Shown: positions 18,991 to 28,733, counted from the stretch's first letter. The stretch: 64,000 nucleotides of DNA from an uncultured Cellulophaga sp. (GCA_947491225.1 CANLIE010000004.1:1-64000), one strand, 5' to 3'. Notes: generated by a model from the letters alone, not told the origin. Program-made: numbers and translations.

Positions 18991-21387
18991 ATGCGAAATA
19001 CGCTAATAGTACTATGTATTATGGTATTTCAGTCGGTATTTTATTCTCAAGAATGCAATAACATCCTTATAGGAGAAGTTATTGATTTTCATAACAAAAA
19101 ACCGTTAGCTGATGCCATAATACAAATTAAAAGTAATGATAAGTCATTTTATTCTGATAATCTTGGGAAATTTACAATAACAAACCTTTGTAATGGAACT
19201 ATAGAGTTAGAGGTTTATCATCCAGATTGTAGCACTAGATTTATTACCATAGACATAAAAGGAAATACATATAAAAAAATAACCTTAGAACATCATTTAG
19301 AAGAGCTAGAAGAAGTTAAAGTTACAGGTAGTATTTTAGACAAAACCAACTCTGCTCAAGAGACTGTTTTGAAATCTGAAGAATTGGAGAGCTACAGCAG
19401 TAGCACCCTTGGTGATGCATTAAAACAAATAAACGGTGTATCTTCTTTAAATACAGGATCCAATATTGTAAAACCTATAATACAAGGTTTAGGAGGCAGC
19501 CGTATTCTTATTTTAAACAATGGCGTTCGTATGCAAGATATGGAATGGGGAGATGAACACGCACCAAACATTGATATAAACGCCACAAACCAAGCCCGCG
19601 TTGTAAAAGGTGCTGCCGCTTTGCAATATGGCGGAGATGCAATTGGCGGTATAATTTTACTAGAGCAAAATAAAATTCCCAAGAAAGATTCTATTTATGG
19701 CAAAACTATACTAAATGGAGTTTCTAACGGAAGAGGAGGCTCTATTTCTTCTGAACTCACAAAAACATATAAAAATGGATATTATATTAAGGGGCAAGCA
19801 TCTTATAAAAAACTTGGAGATGTAGAAACTCCTAATTATATTTTATCCAATACTGGGGTTTCTCAATATGGAGCATCATTGGATTTAGGCAAATTAACTT
19901 TTGAAAAAGGATGGAGTGCGTATTATTCTTATTTCAATACTACCATTGGTATTTTAAAGTCTTCACACATTGGCAATGTTGACGATCTTATTACAGCAAT
20001 TAACAGTAGTGAGCCCCGTATAGCAAACAGCTTTACATACACTATAAGTAATCCTCGCCAAAAGGTAAGGCATCACTTAGGAAAACTAAAATACCATAGA
20101 CGTTTTGAAGGGTTAGGAAAATTAAATGTGCAATATGACCTGCAACAAAATCAAAGATATGAATATGATACTAGAGTTGGGAAAGACGAAGGCAAAGCAT
20201 CTTTAGACTTAAAACTAACTACGCAAACTTTATCTGTAGATTTCAAATTAGACGCTAATGAAAGTAAAAAATATCTTTTTGGATTATTAGGGAGATATCA
20301 AGAGAATTTTGCAAATCCTGATACCGGAGTACGTAGACTTATACCTGATTATGACAAATTTGATTTTGGAATATTTGCCACAACTGAGTATAAGTTTTTA
20401 GATAATGGAACTATTGACGCAGGAATACGGTATGATTTTAGTAAAATTGATGCTCAAAAATATTATAAGAAATCAAGATGGGAAGAACGCAATTATTCTA
20501 CTGATTTTTCTGGCATTATAATTGAAGATTTTCCAACACAATTACTAGCTAACCCCATTTTTAAATACCATAATTTTTCTGGTACAGTGGGCTTTCAATA
20601 CTATTTTAAAAATGAAAATCAATTTAGATTTAATTATGCGTTATCTCAACGCATACCCAATCCATCTGAGCTATTTAGTGATGGTTTACATCATTCAGCT
20701 GCACGTATAGAGCTAGGCGATTTGCGTATAAAGAGTGAAACTTCTCACAGGTTTTCATCTTCCATAAATAAGAAAAATGATAAATGGGGTTATGAGTTTT
20801 TACCTTTCATCAATTTTATTTCTGGTTATATCTTACTAGAACCAACTGGAGTAGAGTTATCTATTCGTGGTGCCTTTCCTGTATCAGAATATAGACAAAC
20901 AGATGCAAGACTAATTGGATTAGATGCCTCTTTATATTCTATATGGACTACTAATTTAAGAACAGATCATAAATTTTCAATAGTAAAAGGAAAGGATGTA
21001 AAAAATAACATACCTCTTATTAATATTCCACCTGTAAGGCTACAGAATGGAATTACATTTTCAAAAAAAGAATGGCTTAACTTAAATATTGAATTACAAA
21101 GTGAATATGTTTTTAGACAAAATGAATACCCTGATAACATATATGTATATTCACCTCAACAAAAGCAAGAAGTAGAATTAGACATAAACACCCCTCCAAA
21201 TTCATATCAATTATTAAAATTAGATTCTGAAATTAAGCTCCCGCTCAAAAACAAAAATACTCTTACAGTTGGTTTGGGTATAAGTAACTTATTAAACACA
21301 ACGTATCGTGATTATTTAAATCGTCTACGCCTTTTTTCTGATGATTTAGGAAGAAATTTAACTATAAGATTAAAATTAAATTATTAA
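18991..21387 (+). CDS. TonB-dependent outer-membrane receptor
   Basis: A signal peptide (1-19) is followed by a carboxypeptidase-regulatory-like domain (about 24-105). A TonB plug domain comes next (about 120-235, with VVKGAAALQYGGDAIGGIILLEQ at its end). A 22-strand-type barrel runs to the C-terminus, which ends in an aromatic-poor but barrel-like NLTIRLKLNY. At 798 residues it fits siderophore or metal receptors rather than the ~1000-residue SusC class, and no SusD partner follows. Together with the Cys/His-rich neighbour this suggests metal (zinc or copper) uptake, but the ligand cannot be read from the sequence. Confidence 0.9.
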   Translation: MRNTLIVLCIMVFQSVFYSQECNNILIGEVIDFHNKKPLADAIIQIKSNDKSFYSDNLGKFTITNLCNGTIELEVYHPDCSTRFITIDIKGNTYKKITLEHHLEELEEVKVTGSILDKTNSAQETVLKSEELESYSSSTLGDALKQINGVSSLNTGSNIVKPIIQGLGGSRILILNNGVRMQDMEWGDEHAPNIDINATNQARVVKGAAALQYGGDAIGGIILLEQNKIPKKDSIYGKTILNGVSNGRGGSISSELTKTYKNGYYIKGQASYKKLGDVETPNYILSNTGVSQYGASLDLGKLTFEKGWSAYYSYFNTTIGILKSSHIGNVDDLITAINSSEPRIANSFTYTISNPRQKVRHHLGKLKYHRRFEGLGKLNVQYDLQQNQRYEYDTRVGKDEGKASLDLKLTTQTLSVDFKLDANESKKYLFGLLGRYQENFANPDTGVRRLIPDYDKFDFGIFATTEYKFLDNGTIDAGIRYDFSKIDAQKYYKKSRWEERNYSTDFSGIIIEDFPTQLLANPIFKYHNFSGTVGFQYYFKNENQFRFNYALSQRIPNPSELFSDGLHHSAARIELGDLRIKSETSHRFSSSINKKNDKWGYEFLPFINFISGYILLEPTGVELSIRGAFPVSEYRQTDARLIGLDASLYSIWTTNLRTDHKFSIVKGKDVKNNIPLINIPPVRLQNGITFSKKEWLNLNIELQSEYVFRQNEYPDNIYVYSPQQKQEVELDINTPPNSYQLLKLDSEIKLPLKNKNTLTVGLGISNLLNTTYRDYLNRLRLFSDDLGRNLTIRLKLNY

Positions 21388-21412
21388 CACTCACAATTAA
21401 AATTAAGTAAAA

Positions 21413-21997
21413 ATGAAAACAATTAAATTAAATTCAACAATTATGAACATTAAAAAAATAAGCACACTAGCTTTAATTGGTCTATTTTTTATAGCTTGCT
21501 CTAATGACGACGATAAACCAGATCTCCTTAACGAAGAAGAGGTTATAACAACTATGACAGTTACACTTACGCCTGCTAGCGGAGGTGATGCTATTATATT
21601 AGAATCTAGAGATATTGATGGCCCTAATGGTCCCAAAGAACCAGTTAGAACCGTATCTGGTAACCTACAGGCTAACACAAGCTATAATGGTTCCATTGTT
21701 TTACTAAATGAAACTGAAAGCCCTGCTGAAGACATCACTGAAGAAGTTGCAGAAAAAGACAAAGAACATCAATTCTTTTTCTCCTCTGAAGGCTCTATAG
21801 GTACTACTACTTATGCTGATGAAGATGGTGATGGCAACCCTGTTGGTCTTAAATTTACAGTAGCAACTACAGATGCAGGAGAAGGAAAATTAGGCATAAC
21901 TTTAAGACATGAACCTAAAAAACCAAACAATGGAACATTAGAAGATGCTGGTGGCTCAACAGACATAGCGCAAACATTTGACATTACTATAGAGTAA
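21413..21997 (+). CDS. Secreted lipoprotein linked to the TonB receptor
   Basis: The 194-residue product has a lipobox ending at Cys29 (LFFIAC) and a short acidic linker (SNDDDK) that fits surface or outer-membrane anchoring. The rest is beta-rich and Asp/Glu-rich, with a segment DEDGDGNP that resembles a calcium loop. A second in-frame ATG at 21443 gives a more typical signal peptide (MNIKKISTLALIGLFFIAC) and may be the true start. It follows the receptor by 25 bp, so it is probably an accessory protein for the same ligand. No family name can be given with certainty. Confidence 0.75.
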   Translation: MKTIKLNSTIMNIKKISTLALIGLFFIACSNDDDKPDLLNEEEVITTMTVTLTPASGGDAIILESRDIDGPNGPKEPVRTVSGNLQANTSYNGSIVLLNETESPAEDITEEVAEKDKEHQFFFSSEGSIGTTTYADEDGDGNPVGLKFTVATTDAGEGKLGITLRHEPKKPNNGTLEDAGGSTDIAQTFDITIE

Positions 21998-22096
21998 TTA
22001 AAAACCTGAGTATCGGTGTTAGAAAATTTATCTCAGTCTGATTGATTTTCGATAGAAAATTGTATGTAAGACAAGTAAATTTTAAACCAAAAGCTT

Positions 22097-22169
22097 TGTC
22101 ATTTTGAGCTTGCCGAAAGGGCGATACAATTTTTATTAGTTTCACTATGAAAAATCACTCAATATGACA
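22097..22169. repeat. Intergenic stem-loop repeat of the TGTCA-TTCGAG type
   Basis: The ends TGTCATTTTGAG and CTCAATATGACA pair over 11 of 12 positions. The same terminal sequence bounds 49073-49190, so these are members of one non-coding family. Confidence 0.55.
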
Positions 22170-22223
22170 GCTTTTTTTAATCAAATTCTTAGACCTAACT
22201 TAGGTTAAAAGTTAATTTAAGCT

Positions 22224-22252
22224 AAAACTCCCAGATTTCTCTGGGAGTTTTT
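22224..22252. terminator. Bidirectional terminator
   Basis: A 12-bp stem (AAAACTCCCAGA / TCTGGGAGTTTT) with a TTTC loop lies between the convergent lipoprotein gene and gldC. Each strand ends in a T run. Confidence 0.85.
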
Positions 22253-22273
22253 AACTATAACAAGTAAAGGTTC

Positions 22274-22609
22274 TTATTTTTTGAGTTCTAATTTCTCAGC
22301 AAAATATTCGCAAAAATCTTTCATTGTTGCTGTCATTTTTTCATCTTGAGTGGCTTTCATAAAAGTATCTGATAATGAGACCAATGTTTGATGAAAGAAA
22401 ATCTTCATTTCATCAACAGGCATATCTTTTGTCCATAAATCTATTTTTAAAGATTCCTGATTTTTACTGTCCCAAACAGACAAAAGCATAGCCTTAGCTT
22501 CTTCATTATTAACTCCTCCATCTTGTGCAGACCAGTTTAATGTTTCTGGCACCCTATTTTCATCTAAACCAACTGTTAGTTTAATCTCAGAAGTATGTAT
22601 TTTTGACAT
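22274..22609 (-). CDS. gldC: Gliding motility protein GldC
   Basis: The 111-residue cytoplasmic protein starts MSKIHTSEIKLTVGLDENRVPE and continues with a conserved core (MLLSVWDSK, LWTKDMPVDEMK, FFHQTL) that I recognise as GldC. GldC is needed for efficient gliding in Flavobacterium; its biochemical role is not established. It lies 4 bp downstream of gldB, the partnership seen in other gliding Bacteroidota. Confidence 0.9.
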   Translation of the reverse strand: MSKIHTSEIKLTVGLDENRVPETLNWSAQDGGVNNEEAKAMLLSVWDSKNQESLKIDLWTKDMPVDEMKIFFHQTLVSLSDTFMKATQDEKMTATMKDFCEYFAEKLELKK

Positions 22610-22613
22610 TTGT

Positions 22614-23579
22614 TTATTGTTTCGGTTTATAATTAGATTTTTTAAATATTTCTTCAGCTTTCAAACTTAGCATTTGGCGTAAGCTAACTTTGCTATTTTT
22701 CATAAAAGAGCGCACCACTTGCCAGCCTAAATACCTTCCTAACCTTCCTGGAGATTCGCTATCCAGTTCTAATTGAAACTTAGAAAAAGGTGCAGGATCT
22801 AAAAATCTTCTAGACAATTGCTTATCCGTGCTATATAAATATTCGTTTTCAATAAAATTACGCCATATTTGTTCTTCATTAGAAATAGCCCAATCTAAAT
22901 CTTCTTGAGAATATTTTATCTTCTGCGCATCACTAATGAATGGTACTAATTTATCTTTTAGATATAATTCTTTGCCGTAATATATTAACTGAGCCAAAAA
23001 GGTTCTATCATTAACTGGATAAGGCACAACTTTTTTTGAAAACACATTAGCAACATCACTAAGCAAATATTGTTTATCTAACCCATCTGCTATATAGTTC
23101 TGAAATCCTTGGTAAAATCTATGATCTGGACCAAGATAATTATCTAGTCCTATTAACAATAACTCATCTGTGAGTATAACTGGATCATTATAGTTTACAT
23201 CAGATATTACAGTAATCACTTTTGGCTCCTTTTCTCTTGGAAAATAATATAAAACATGCTTATAAAACTGTTCTATATTATCTTTTTCTTTTTGAAAATT
23301 ACCAAAAACAGCGTCTACTTCTTTCAATAAAGATATTTGCAACGTATCCGTTAATTTGTTAATCCATATACTATCAGGATACTGAACAGGGAAAAGATAG
23401 GGATATTTCTTTTTTAATTTAGGAATTTCCTTTTCATTTGCTCTTGCTATCTCCCTATCAAATCTGGAAACGCTAATCTCTACTTTTATCTTATTTATTT
23501 CCGCTACTTCTTTAGATTCCTCTTTACATCCAAAAATGAATAAAAAAAGAGCAAAAATCATATAAATTGATTGTTTCAT
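22614..23579 (-). CDS. gldB: Gliding motility lipoprotein GldB
   Basis: GldB is a lipoprotein required for gliding in Flavobacteriia. The N-terminus is a lipoprotein signal with the lipobox cysteine at residue 18 (FLFIFGC). The 321-residue length and the pairing with gldC fit the family. The C-terminal part (RLGRYLGWQVVRSFM) is a recognisable conserved segment. A TAACTTTG promoter box lies 60 bp upstream, so gldB-gldC look like a two-gene operon divergent from nadE. Confidence 0.9.
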   Translation of the reverse strand: MKQSIYMIFALFLFIFGCKEESKEVAEINKIKVEISVSRFDREIARANEKEIPKLKKKYPYLFPVQYPDSIWINKLTDTLQISLLKEVDAVFGNFQKEKDNIEQFYKHVLYYFPREKEPKVITVISDVNYNDPVILTDELLLIGLDNYLGPDHRFYQGFQNYIADGLDKQYLLSDVANVFSKKVVPYPVNDRTFLAQLIYYGKELYLKDKLVPFISDAQKIKYSQEDLDWAISNEEQIWRNFIENEYLYSTDKQLSRRFLDPAPFSKFQLELDSESPGRLGRYLGWQVVRSFMKNSKVSLRQMLSLKAEEIFKKSNYKPKQ

Positions 23580-23638
23580 AGAAAACTAATTGCTTTAAGG
23601 TTTTAATATTAAAATGTTACACTTTATTTTTACAGTGA

Positions 23639-23665
23639 CAAAGTTAACAGTTTTAAATATAACAA
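23639..23665 (-). promoter_or_regulatory. gldB promoter
   Basis: On the minus strand TTG-N16-TAACTTTG (the -7 box is 23639-23646) matches the Bacteroidota vegetative consensus apart from a spacer one base short. Confidence 0.55.
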
Positions 23666-23674
23666 AGGAAATCA

Positions 23675-24463
23675 ATGCAAACGGAAAAAGTAACAACCCA
23701 TATAATTAAGTGGCTTAAAGATTATGCTACAAAAGCCAATATAAAAGGGTTTGTCATAGGAGTTTCTGGTGGTATAGACTCTGCTGTAACGTCTACACTT
23801 TGCGCTAAAACTGGTCTAGAATTGCTATGTTTAGAAATGCCAATACATCAGGCAGAAAACCAATCAGATAGGGCTGCTAAACATATTGAGTGGCTACAAC
23901 AGAATTTTAATAATGTAAATAGGCAACTGGTAAACTTAACTCCTGTTTTTGATAGTTTTGTTAGCTCTTTACCTACTGTAAATAATGAAAGTGACAGATT
24001 TTTATCACTTGCCAATTCTAGGGCAAGGTTACGAATGACAACATTATATTACTTTGCAGGTTTACACGGATATTTGGTTGCTGGAACGGGAAACAAAGTA
24101 GAGGATTTTGGCGTAGGTTTTTATACTAAGTATGGAGATGGAGGAGTAGATTTAAGTCCAATAGCTGATTTAATGAAAAGTGAAGTATATGAAATAGCAA
24201 AATTTATAGGCATTAATTCTGATATCATTAAAGCGGCACCAACAGATGGTCTTTGGGGAGATGACAGAACAGATGAAGATCAAATTGGCGCATCTTATCC
24301 TGAACTAGAGTGGGCTATGAAAGCTAACGAAAAAGGAAAAACTAAAGAAGATTTTACAGGAAGAGAAAAAGAAGTCTTTCTATTATACAAAAAACTAAAT
24401 TTATCTAACCAACATAAAATGAATCCAATACCAATATGTAACATTCCAATTGATTTAAAATAA
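23675..24463 (+). CDS. nadE: NAD synthetase
   Basis: NadE makes NAD from deamido-NAD in the last step of NAD synthesis. The PP-loop ATP motif is GVSGGIDSAV near residue 28. Other landmarks are GTGNKVEDFGVGFYTKYGDGGVD and the PTDGLWGDDRTDE loop. At 262 residues it is the short form without the glutaminase domain, so it should be ammonia-dependent. It is transcribed divergently from gldB. Confidence 0.95.
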   Translation: MQTEKVTTHIIKWLKDYATKANIKGFVIGVSGGIDSAVTSTLCAKTGLELLCLEMPIHQAENQSDRAAKHIEWLQQNFNNVNRQLVNLTPVFDSFVSSLPTVNNESDRFLSLANSRARLRMTTLYYFAGLHGYLVAGTGNKVEDFGVGFYTKYGDGGVDLSPIADLMKSEVYEIAKFIGINSDIIKAAPTDGLWGDDRTDEDQIGASYPELEWAMKANEKGKTKEDFTGREKEVFLLYKKLNLSNQHKMNPIPICNIPIDLK

Positions 24464-24631
24464 CCAGTCATCCTAAAATATACATAATAAAACGAAAAAA
24501 ACAATAAATATGTGCTTATGTGGTAAAAAAAACACATTTTTGCTTTATAAACATATAATTTAACCTTACATTGCTTGTCGGAAATTTATCAATTCAGACA
24601 AGATTGCTTAAATTTTAATAAAAACGAAGAA

Positions 24632-25261
24632 ATGAAAACAGTATTTATTGCAGATAGTCACCCGGTTGTGCAAGTAGGTATTACACAGATGTTGACTGTT
24701 GACACAGGCTTTGAAGTAATTGGCACTGCTAGAACTTCCTCTGAACTTTTTGAAAAACTGGAAAATGAAAAACCAGATATTTTGATGTTGGAGATGGATT
24801 TTCCAGAAATTAATGGAATTGCATGTTTAAGAAAAATGAAAAAAGATCATCCAGATGTTAAAGTACTTATGTACAGTGGACAATCTGAAGATGTTTATGC
24901 AATTAGTTCTATTAGAGCTGGTGCTCAAGGATATTTATCTAAGTCAGCTGACCTAGATTACATTTTAGCCGCTTTAGAAAAAATTAGTGATGGTAAAATG
25001 TTTATCACTAATGAACTAGCACAAAGATTAGCTTTTGATGAAGGGACTCAAAAGCCAAGAAGATTATTTAGAAAACTATCTACAAGAGAAATAGAAGTTT
25101 TAAAAATGCTTGCCAGTGGTAAAAGAAACAAAGATGTTGCTCAAGGCCTTGGTCTTAATGAAAAAACCATAAGTACTTATAAGGCTCGTTTAATGAAAAA
25201 ATTAAATGTAGATAATATGGTAGATTTATTGCAGCAAGCAAAAGCTTTAGATATTTTCTAA
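24632..25261 (+). CDS. LuxR/NarL-type response regulator with Glu at the phosphosite
   Basis: A receiver domain (1-~118) is followed by a LuxR-type helix-turn-helix (about 140-205, STREIEVLKMLASG and LNEKTISTYKARLMKKL). In the receiver the phospho-acceptor aspartate is replaced: PDILMLEMDFPEING puts Glu54 where family members have Asp. The N-terminal acidic pair is reduced to D8-S9. Lys104 and Ser82 remain. Such a receiver would be expected to act without phosphorylation. I begin at ATG 24632; the longer frame needs a TTG at 24575 and adds 19 residues outside the receiver fold. No kinase gene is adjacent. Confidence 0.88.
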   Translation: MKTVFIADSHPVVQVGITQMLTVDTGFEVIGTARTSSELFEKLENEKPDILMLEMDFPEINGIACLRKMKKDHPDVKVLMYSGQSEDVYAISSIRAGAQGYLSKSADLDYILAALEKISDGKMFITNELAQRLAFDEGTQKPRRLFRKLSTREIEVLKMLASGKRNKDVAQGLGLNEKTISTYKARLMKKLNVDNMVDLLQQAKALDIF

Positions 25262-25283
25262 AAAATAAAATATCTTTCATTAT

Positions 25284-25312
25284 AAAAAAGCCAGCTTTTA
25301 GCTGGCTTTTTT
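25284..25312. terminator. Bidirectional terminator
   Basis: A 13-bp stem (AAAAAAGCCAGCT / AGCTGGCTTTTTT) with a 3-nt loop serves the convergent response-regulator and dnaG genes. Confidence 0.9.
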
Positions 25313-25334
25313 ACGCTTAACACATAAAACCGTT

Positions 25335-27308
25335 TTAAGAAAGTACTCTTGCTAGTTTTTTTCCTAAAAGTACATTAAGTTGCAAATAACTCATAATCTC
25401 TTCTAAAATCTCCTTGTTATCTATATGCTTATCTTGTGTTCTCTCTTGCAACTCCCCTATTCTTTTCTTTATTAAATAGCAGCGTAATGTTAATATGGTC
25501 TCACTTACCAATTGACCAATTCCAACTGACTTCTCTTTAGGATAAATTTCTTTTCTTTCCCAATTATGTAAAATATATTTTTCTTCCTCCATTAATATTG
25601 AGGAAATCTCCATAATTAATTCTTGATCTAAATTTGCCATAAACTTATTTGCTTCAAATTGCTCTTTTTCATTAAGCTCCTCCATCAATTTAAAATAAAT
25701 ATTTTTGAATTTCTGGTTAGTAAGTTCAATCTCGTCTTCTTGTAAATCTAGATATATTTTCTCATAAACCTTAGCCTGTATGGTTTCATTCTCTAGTACT
25801 AATTCTCCTTTTTCATCTTCTTTTAATACCAAATCATCAAAATCTTGTTGCATATCACCATACAACAACAATAATTCAATAATTTTCTTTTCTAGTACAT
25901 ATTGAACATCTAATTTTTCTTGTACAGCATCATTCTTGACAACCTGAAACGATTTCTGCTCTTGTTTTTCTTTCTTTTTTGCATCAGAAATATCTTTTTT
26001 TCCTATTTGCGCAAGTGTATTAAAAAGAACAGCTTCTGATATATTCATTAATTGTGCACACTCCTGAATATAAATTTCTTTCTTTATCCTATCAGGAATC
26101 TTAGAAATACTATTAACTATATCTCTAACAGTTTCTGCTTTTTTTATAGGGTCGTTAGCAGCTTCATGTATTAATAATGATGCTTTGAATTGTATAAAGT
26201 CTTTTGAGTTTTGCTCTAAATAGTGGTTAACATCTTCAAGCGAATTGTTTTTAGAAAAACTATCAGGATCTTCTCCTTCAGGAAAAGTACAAACCCTAAC
26301 ATTCATTCCTTGCTCCAATATTAAATCTATACCACGCAGTGATGCTCTTAAACCAGCTGCATCACCATCAAACAAAACAGTAATATTCTTGGTAAGTCTA
26401 TTTACTAATCTAATCTGGTCTGATGTTAATGCCGTCCCGCTAGAAGCCACAACATTATGTATTCCTCTTTGATGAAATTGAATTACATCTGTGTACCCTT
26501 CTACCAAATAACAATTATCCTCTTTTGCTATGGCTTGCTTGGCATAATAAATACCGTAAAGAACCTTACTTTTATGGTAAATATCACTTTCTGGCGAATT
26601 TAAGTATTTTGCAGCTTTTTTATCATTGGTTAATATACGCCCTCCAAAACCTAAGACTCTACCACTCATAGAATGAATTGGAAACATTACCCGACCCTTA
26701 AACCTATCAAATTTTCTAGATTCTTGACCTTCTTGCTGTTTTACTATAGTTAATCCAGTTTTTTCAAGATATTCTAACTTATACCCTTTGTTCAATGCTG
26801 TACTTGTGAAAGCATCCCATTGATCCAAACAGTATCCTAAGCCAAACTTTTTAATAGTATCTTCGGTAAACCCTCTTTCCTTAAAATAACTTAAACCAAT
26901 TGCCTTGCCCATTTCCCGTTCCCACAGCACTTCAGAAAAATATTTTTGAGCATACTCAGAAACCAAGTACATACTTTCTTTCTCATTTGCTTGCTCTTTC
27001 TCTTCATTGGTACGCTCTGTTTCTTCAATTTCAATATTATACTTTTTAGCTAAGTATTTTATAGCTTCAGGATAGGTGAAATGCTCGTGTTCCATTAAAA
27101 AAGCAACAACATTGCCTCCTTTTCCACTACTAAAGTCTTTCCAAATTTGTTTTACAGGAGATACCATAAAACTTGGCGAACGTTCATCCGTAAACGGACT
27201 TAGTCCTTTAAAATTAGATCCAGATTTTTTCAACTGAACAAAATCACCTATAACCTCCTCTAAACGGGCAGTTTCATATACTTGGTCTATGGTAGATTTT
27301 GATATCAA
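25335..27308 (-). CDS. dnaG: DNA primase DnaG
   Basis: DnaG makes RNA primers at the replication fork. An N-terminal CHC2-like domain (1-~100) precedes the catalytic core with its TOPRIM motifs (LVEGYTDVIQFHQRG and LFDGDAAGLRAS). The C-terminal helicase-binding region follows. The length is 657 aa. The first domain keeps the fold's sequence but not the zinc ligands. The usual CPFH and CFGC motifs read S37-P-F-T40 and D58-F-S-S61. I recall this substitution from other flavobacterial DnaG proteins, so it may be lineage-wide. It is convergent with the response regulator. Confidence 0.97.
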   Translation of the reverse strand: MISKSTIDQVYETARLEEVIGDFVQLKKSGSNFKGLSPFTDERSPSFMVSPVKQIWKDFSSGKGGNVVAFLMEHEHFTYPEAIKYLAKKYNIEIEETERTNEEKEQANEKESMYLVSEYAQKYFSEVLWEREMGKAIGLSYFKERGFTEDTIKKFGLGYCLDQWDAFTSTALNKGYKLEYLEKTGLTIVKQQEGQESRKFDRFKGRVMFPIHSMSGRVLGFGGRILTNDKKAAKYLNSPESDIYHKSKVLYGIYYAKQAIAKEDNCYLVEGYTDVIQFHQRGIHNVVASSGTALTSDQIRLVNRLTKNITVLFDGDAAGLRASLRGIDLILEQGMNVRVCTFPEGEDPDSFSKNNSLEDVNHYLEQNSKDFIQFKASLLIHEAANDPIKKAETVRDIVNSISKIPDRIKKEIYIQECAQLMNISEAVLFNTLAQIGKKDISDAKKKEKQEQKSFQVVKNDAVQEKLDVQYVLEKKIIELLLLYGDMQQDFDDLVLKEDEKGELVLENETIQAKVYEKIYLDLQEDEIELTNQKFKNIYFKLMEELNEKEQFEANKFMANLDQELIMEISSILMEEEKYILHNWERKEIYPKEKSVGIGQLVSETILTLRCYLIKKRIGELQERTQDKHIDNKEILEEIMSYLQLNVLLGKKLARVLS

Positions 27309-27497
27309 TTTTAGTTAATTTTTGTGAGAAGGTAAATATAATGAACTCTATTATCATTTTTCATCATTGATTAAAACATTTCCCTGTTTTCAGGGAGTTT
27401 ATTTTAGCTAGCTAAGGGGTTATTTTATCTCTACAATGTCTTCATCTTTGCTGCAATAAAATTATTAAAATCAATATTAATCTAAAAACAAAATAAT

Positions 27498-27923
27498 ATG
27501 ATTTGGGGAATTTCATTAGTCTTATTAAGTGTTTTAGCTGTACCATCTTTACTATTATCAAAAAAACCAAATGCAAAAGAATTATTAGAAAAAATTGAAC
27601 CTTACCAAGGTTGGATAGGAATGATCTTTTGTTTTTTGGGAATCTGGGGAATTATTAGTTCTGTATTAACAACAGGGTGGTTAAGTTATTGGCCAATATT
27701 ATGGATAACATATTTAATTGGAAACATAGTAACAGCTGCACTTGGTTTTATGCTGGGCTATGGATTAATTAACAAATATATATTATCTAAAAATGAAGAA
27801 GCTAAAACCACAATAGAAGAAATGCGTACTAAAATAGCTCCTAAACAAGGTAAGTTGGGTTTAATTGGATTAGTACTTGGTGCTTGGATGATTGTCTCAT
27901 CTTTCCTGTTTGGAATAGTATAA
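27498..27923 (+). CDS. Small integral membrane protein
   Basis: I cannot name a family. The 141-residue product has about four membrane segments (near 2-20, 38-60, 65-90 and 118-140). The N- and C-terminal halves each contain a KxxxLG/GWIGM-like segment followed by GxWxIISSxL or [10 protein letters not shown], suggesting an internal duplication. No catalytic residues stand out. It is probably a single-gene unit. Confidence 0.7.
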   Translation: MIWGISLVLLSVLAVPSLLLSKKPNAKELLEKIEPYQGWIGMIFCFLGIWGIISSVLTTGWLSYWPILWITYLIGNIVTAALGFMLGYGLINKYILSKNEEAKTTIEEMRTKIAPKQGKLGLIGLVLGAWMIVSSFLFGIV

Positions 27924-28003
27924 AACTACAGAACCAGTATATTTAACAATTTAAGTATATTGGTTTAATTTATTTACATATTTTTATTTTAAAAAACTTC
28001 ACA

Positions 28004-28609
28004 ATGAAAAAAACAATTTTATTTTTTGTATTCACTCTACTAACATTTAGTTCTTTTTGTCAAACACAAAAGAATATAATTAATGTTACAGGAACGTATT
28101 CTTACAACCCAAAACCTACATACGTAGCAAAAATGAATGCTAGTATGTCTAATGTATATTATCAAGAGCAAGATATGGACATAGAAAAAATTAAAAGTAA
28201 TTATTATAATAAATTGAAAAGTGCAGGTGTTGATATTTCTAAAATTAAAGAGAATCATCTTTCTTATGCTTTAAAAGGTTATCAGAAAGACGGTGTCGTT
28301 TTAGAATTCACTACATCAGACATAAATGAACTTCAAAAATTTCTAACTATATATGCTACAGGAATTACTAAACAGGAAATCACTAATACAGTAAATCTAA
28401 GCTATGAAGAAATGGCAAAAAACTCTAAACTTGCTTATGATGATGCTAAAAAGAAAGCTGAATTAATTGCTAAAAAATTAGGGAAAAAATTGGGAGAGAT
28501 TGTCACTTATAACGACCATAACGAAAGAGAAGTATTAGATTATTCTTATGACGAAAGATACTTAACCAAAAGAAACTATAGTATTAGTGTTTCTTTTGAA
28601 ATCTTATAA
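28004..28609 (+). CDS. SIMPL (DUF541)-like periplasmic protein
   Basis: A signal peptide (1-19, cleaved after FCQ) precedes a domain of about 180 residues. The second half carries the pattern A-x2-DA-x3-KAELIAKKLGKKLGEI that is characteristic of SIMPL/DUF541 proteins. Function in this family is poorly known. The 201-residue length is slightly short. It stands alone, 80 bp after a membrane-protein gene. Confidence 0.7.
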   Translation: MKKTILFFVFTLLTFSSFCQTQKNIINVTGTYSYNPKPTYVAKMNASMSNVYYQEQDMDIEKIKSNYYNKLKSAGVDISKIKENHLSYALKGYQKDGVVLEFTTSDINELQKFLTIYATGITKQEITNTVNLSYEEMAKNSKLAYDDAKKKAELIAKKLGKKLGEIVTYNDHNEREVLDYSYDERYLTKRNYSISVSFEIL

Positions 28610-28712
28610 TACATTATTTAGTTGGCTGAAAAGAACCTTGCGAAGTCTATGAATTATCTCCATAGTTCTAACTTATGTAAGGTTCTTTAGTTTACAAATA
28701 TTAAGCAGGCAT

Positions 28713-28720
28713 TATTTTTG
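28713..28720 (+). promoter_or_regulatory. -7 promoter box
   Basis: TATTTTTG matches TAnnTTTG and lies 13 bp before the DUF4846 gene's ATG. The expected -33 TTG reads TTT. Confidence 0.45.
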
Positions 28721-28733
28721 CTATATAAATTTT

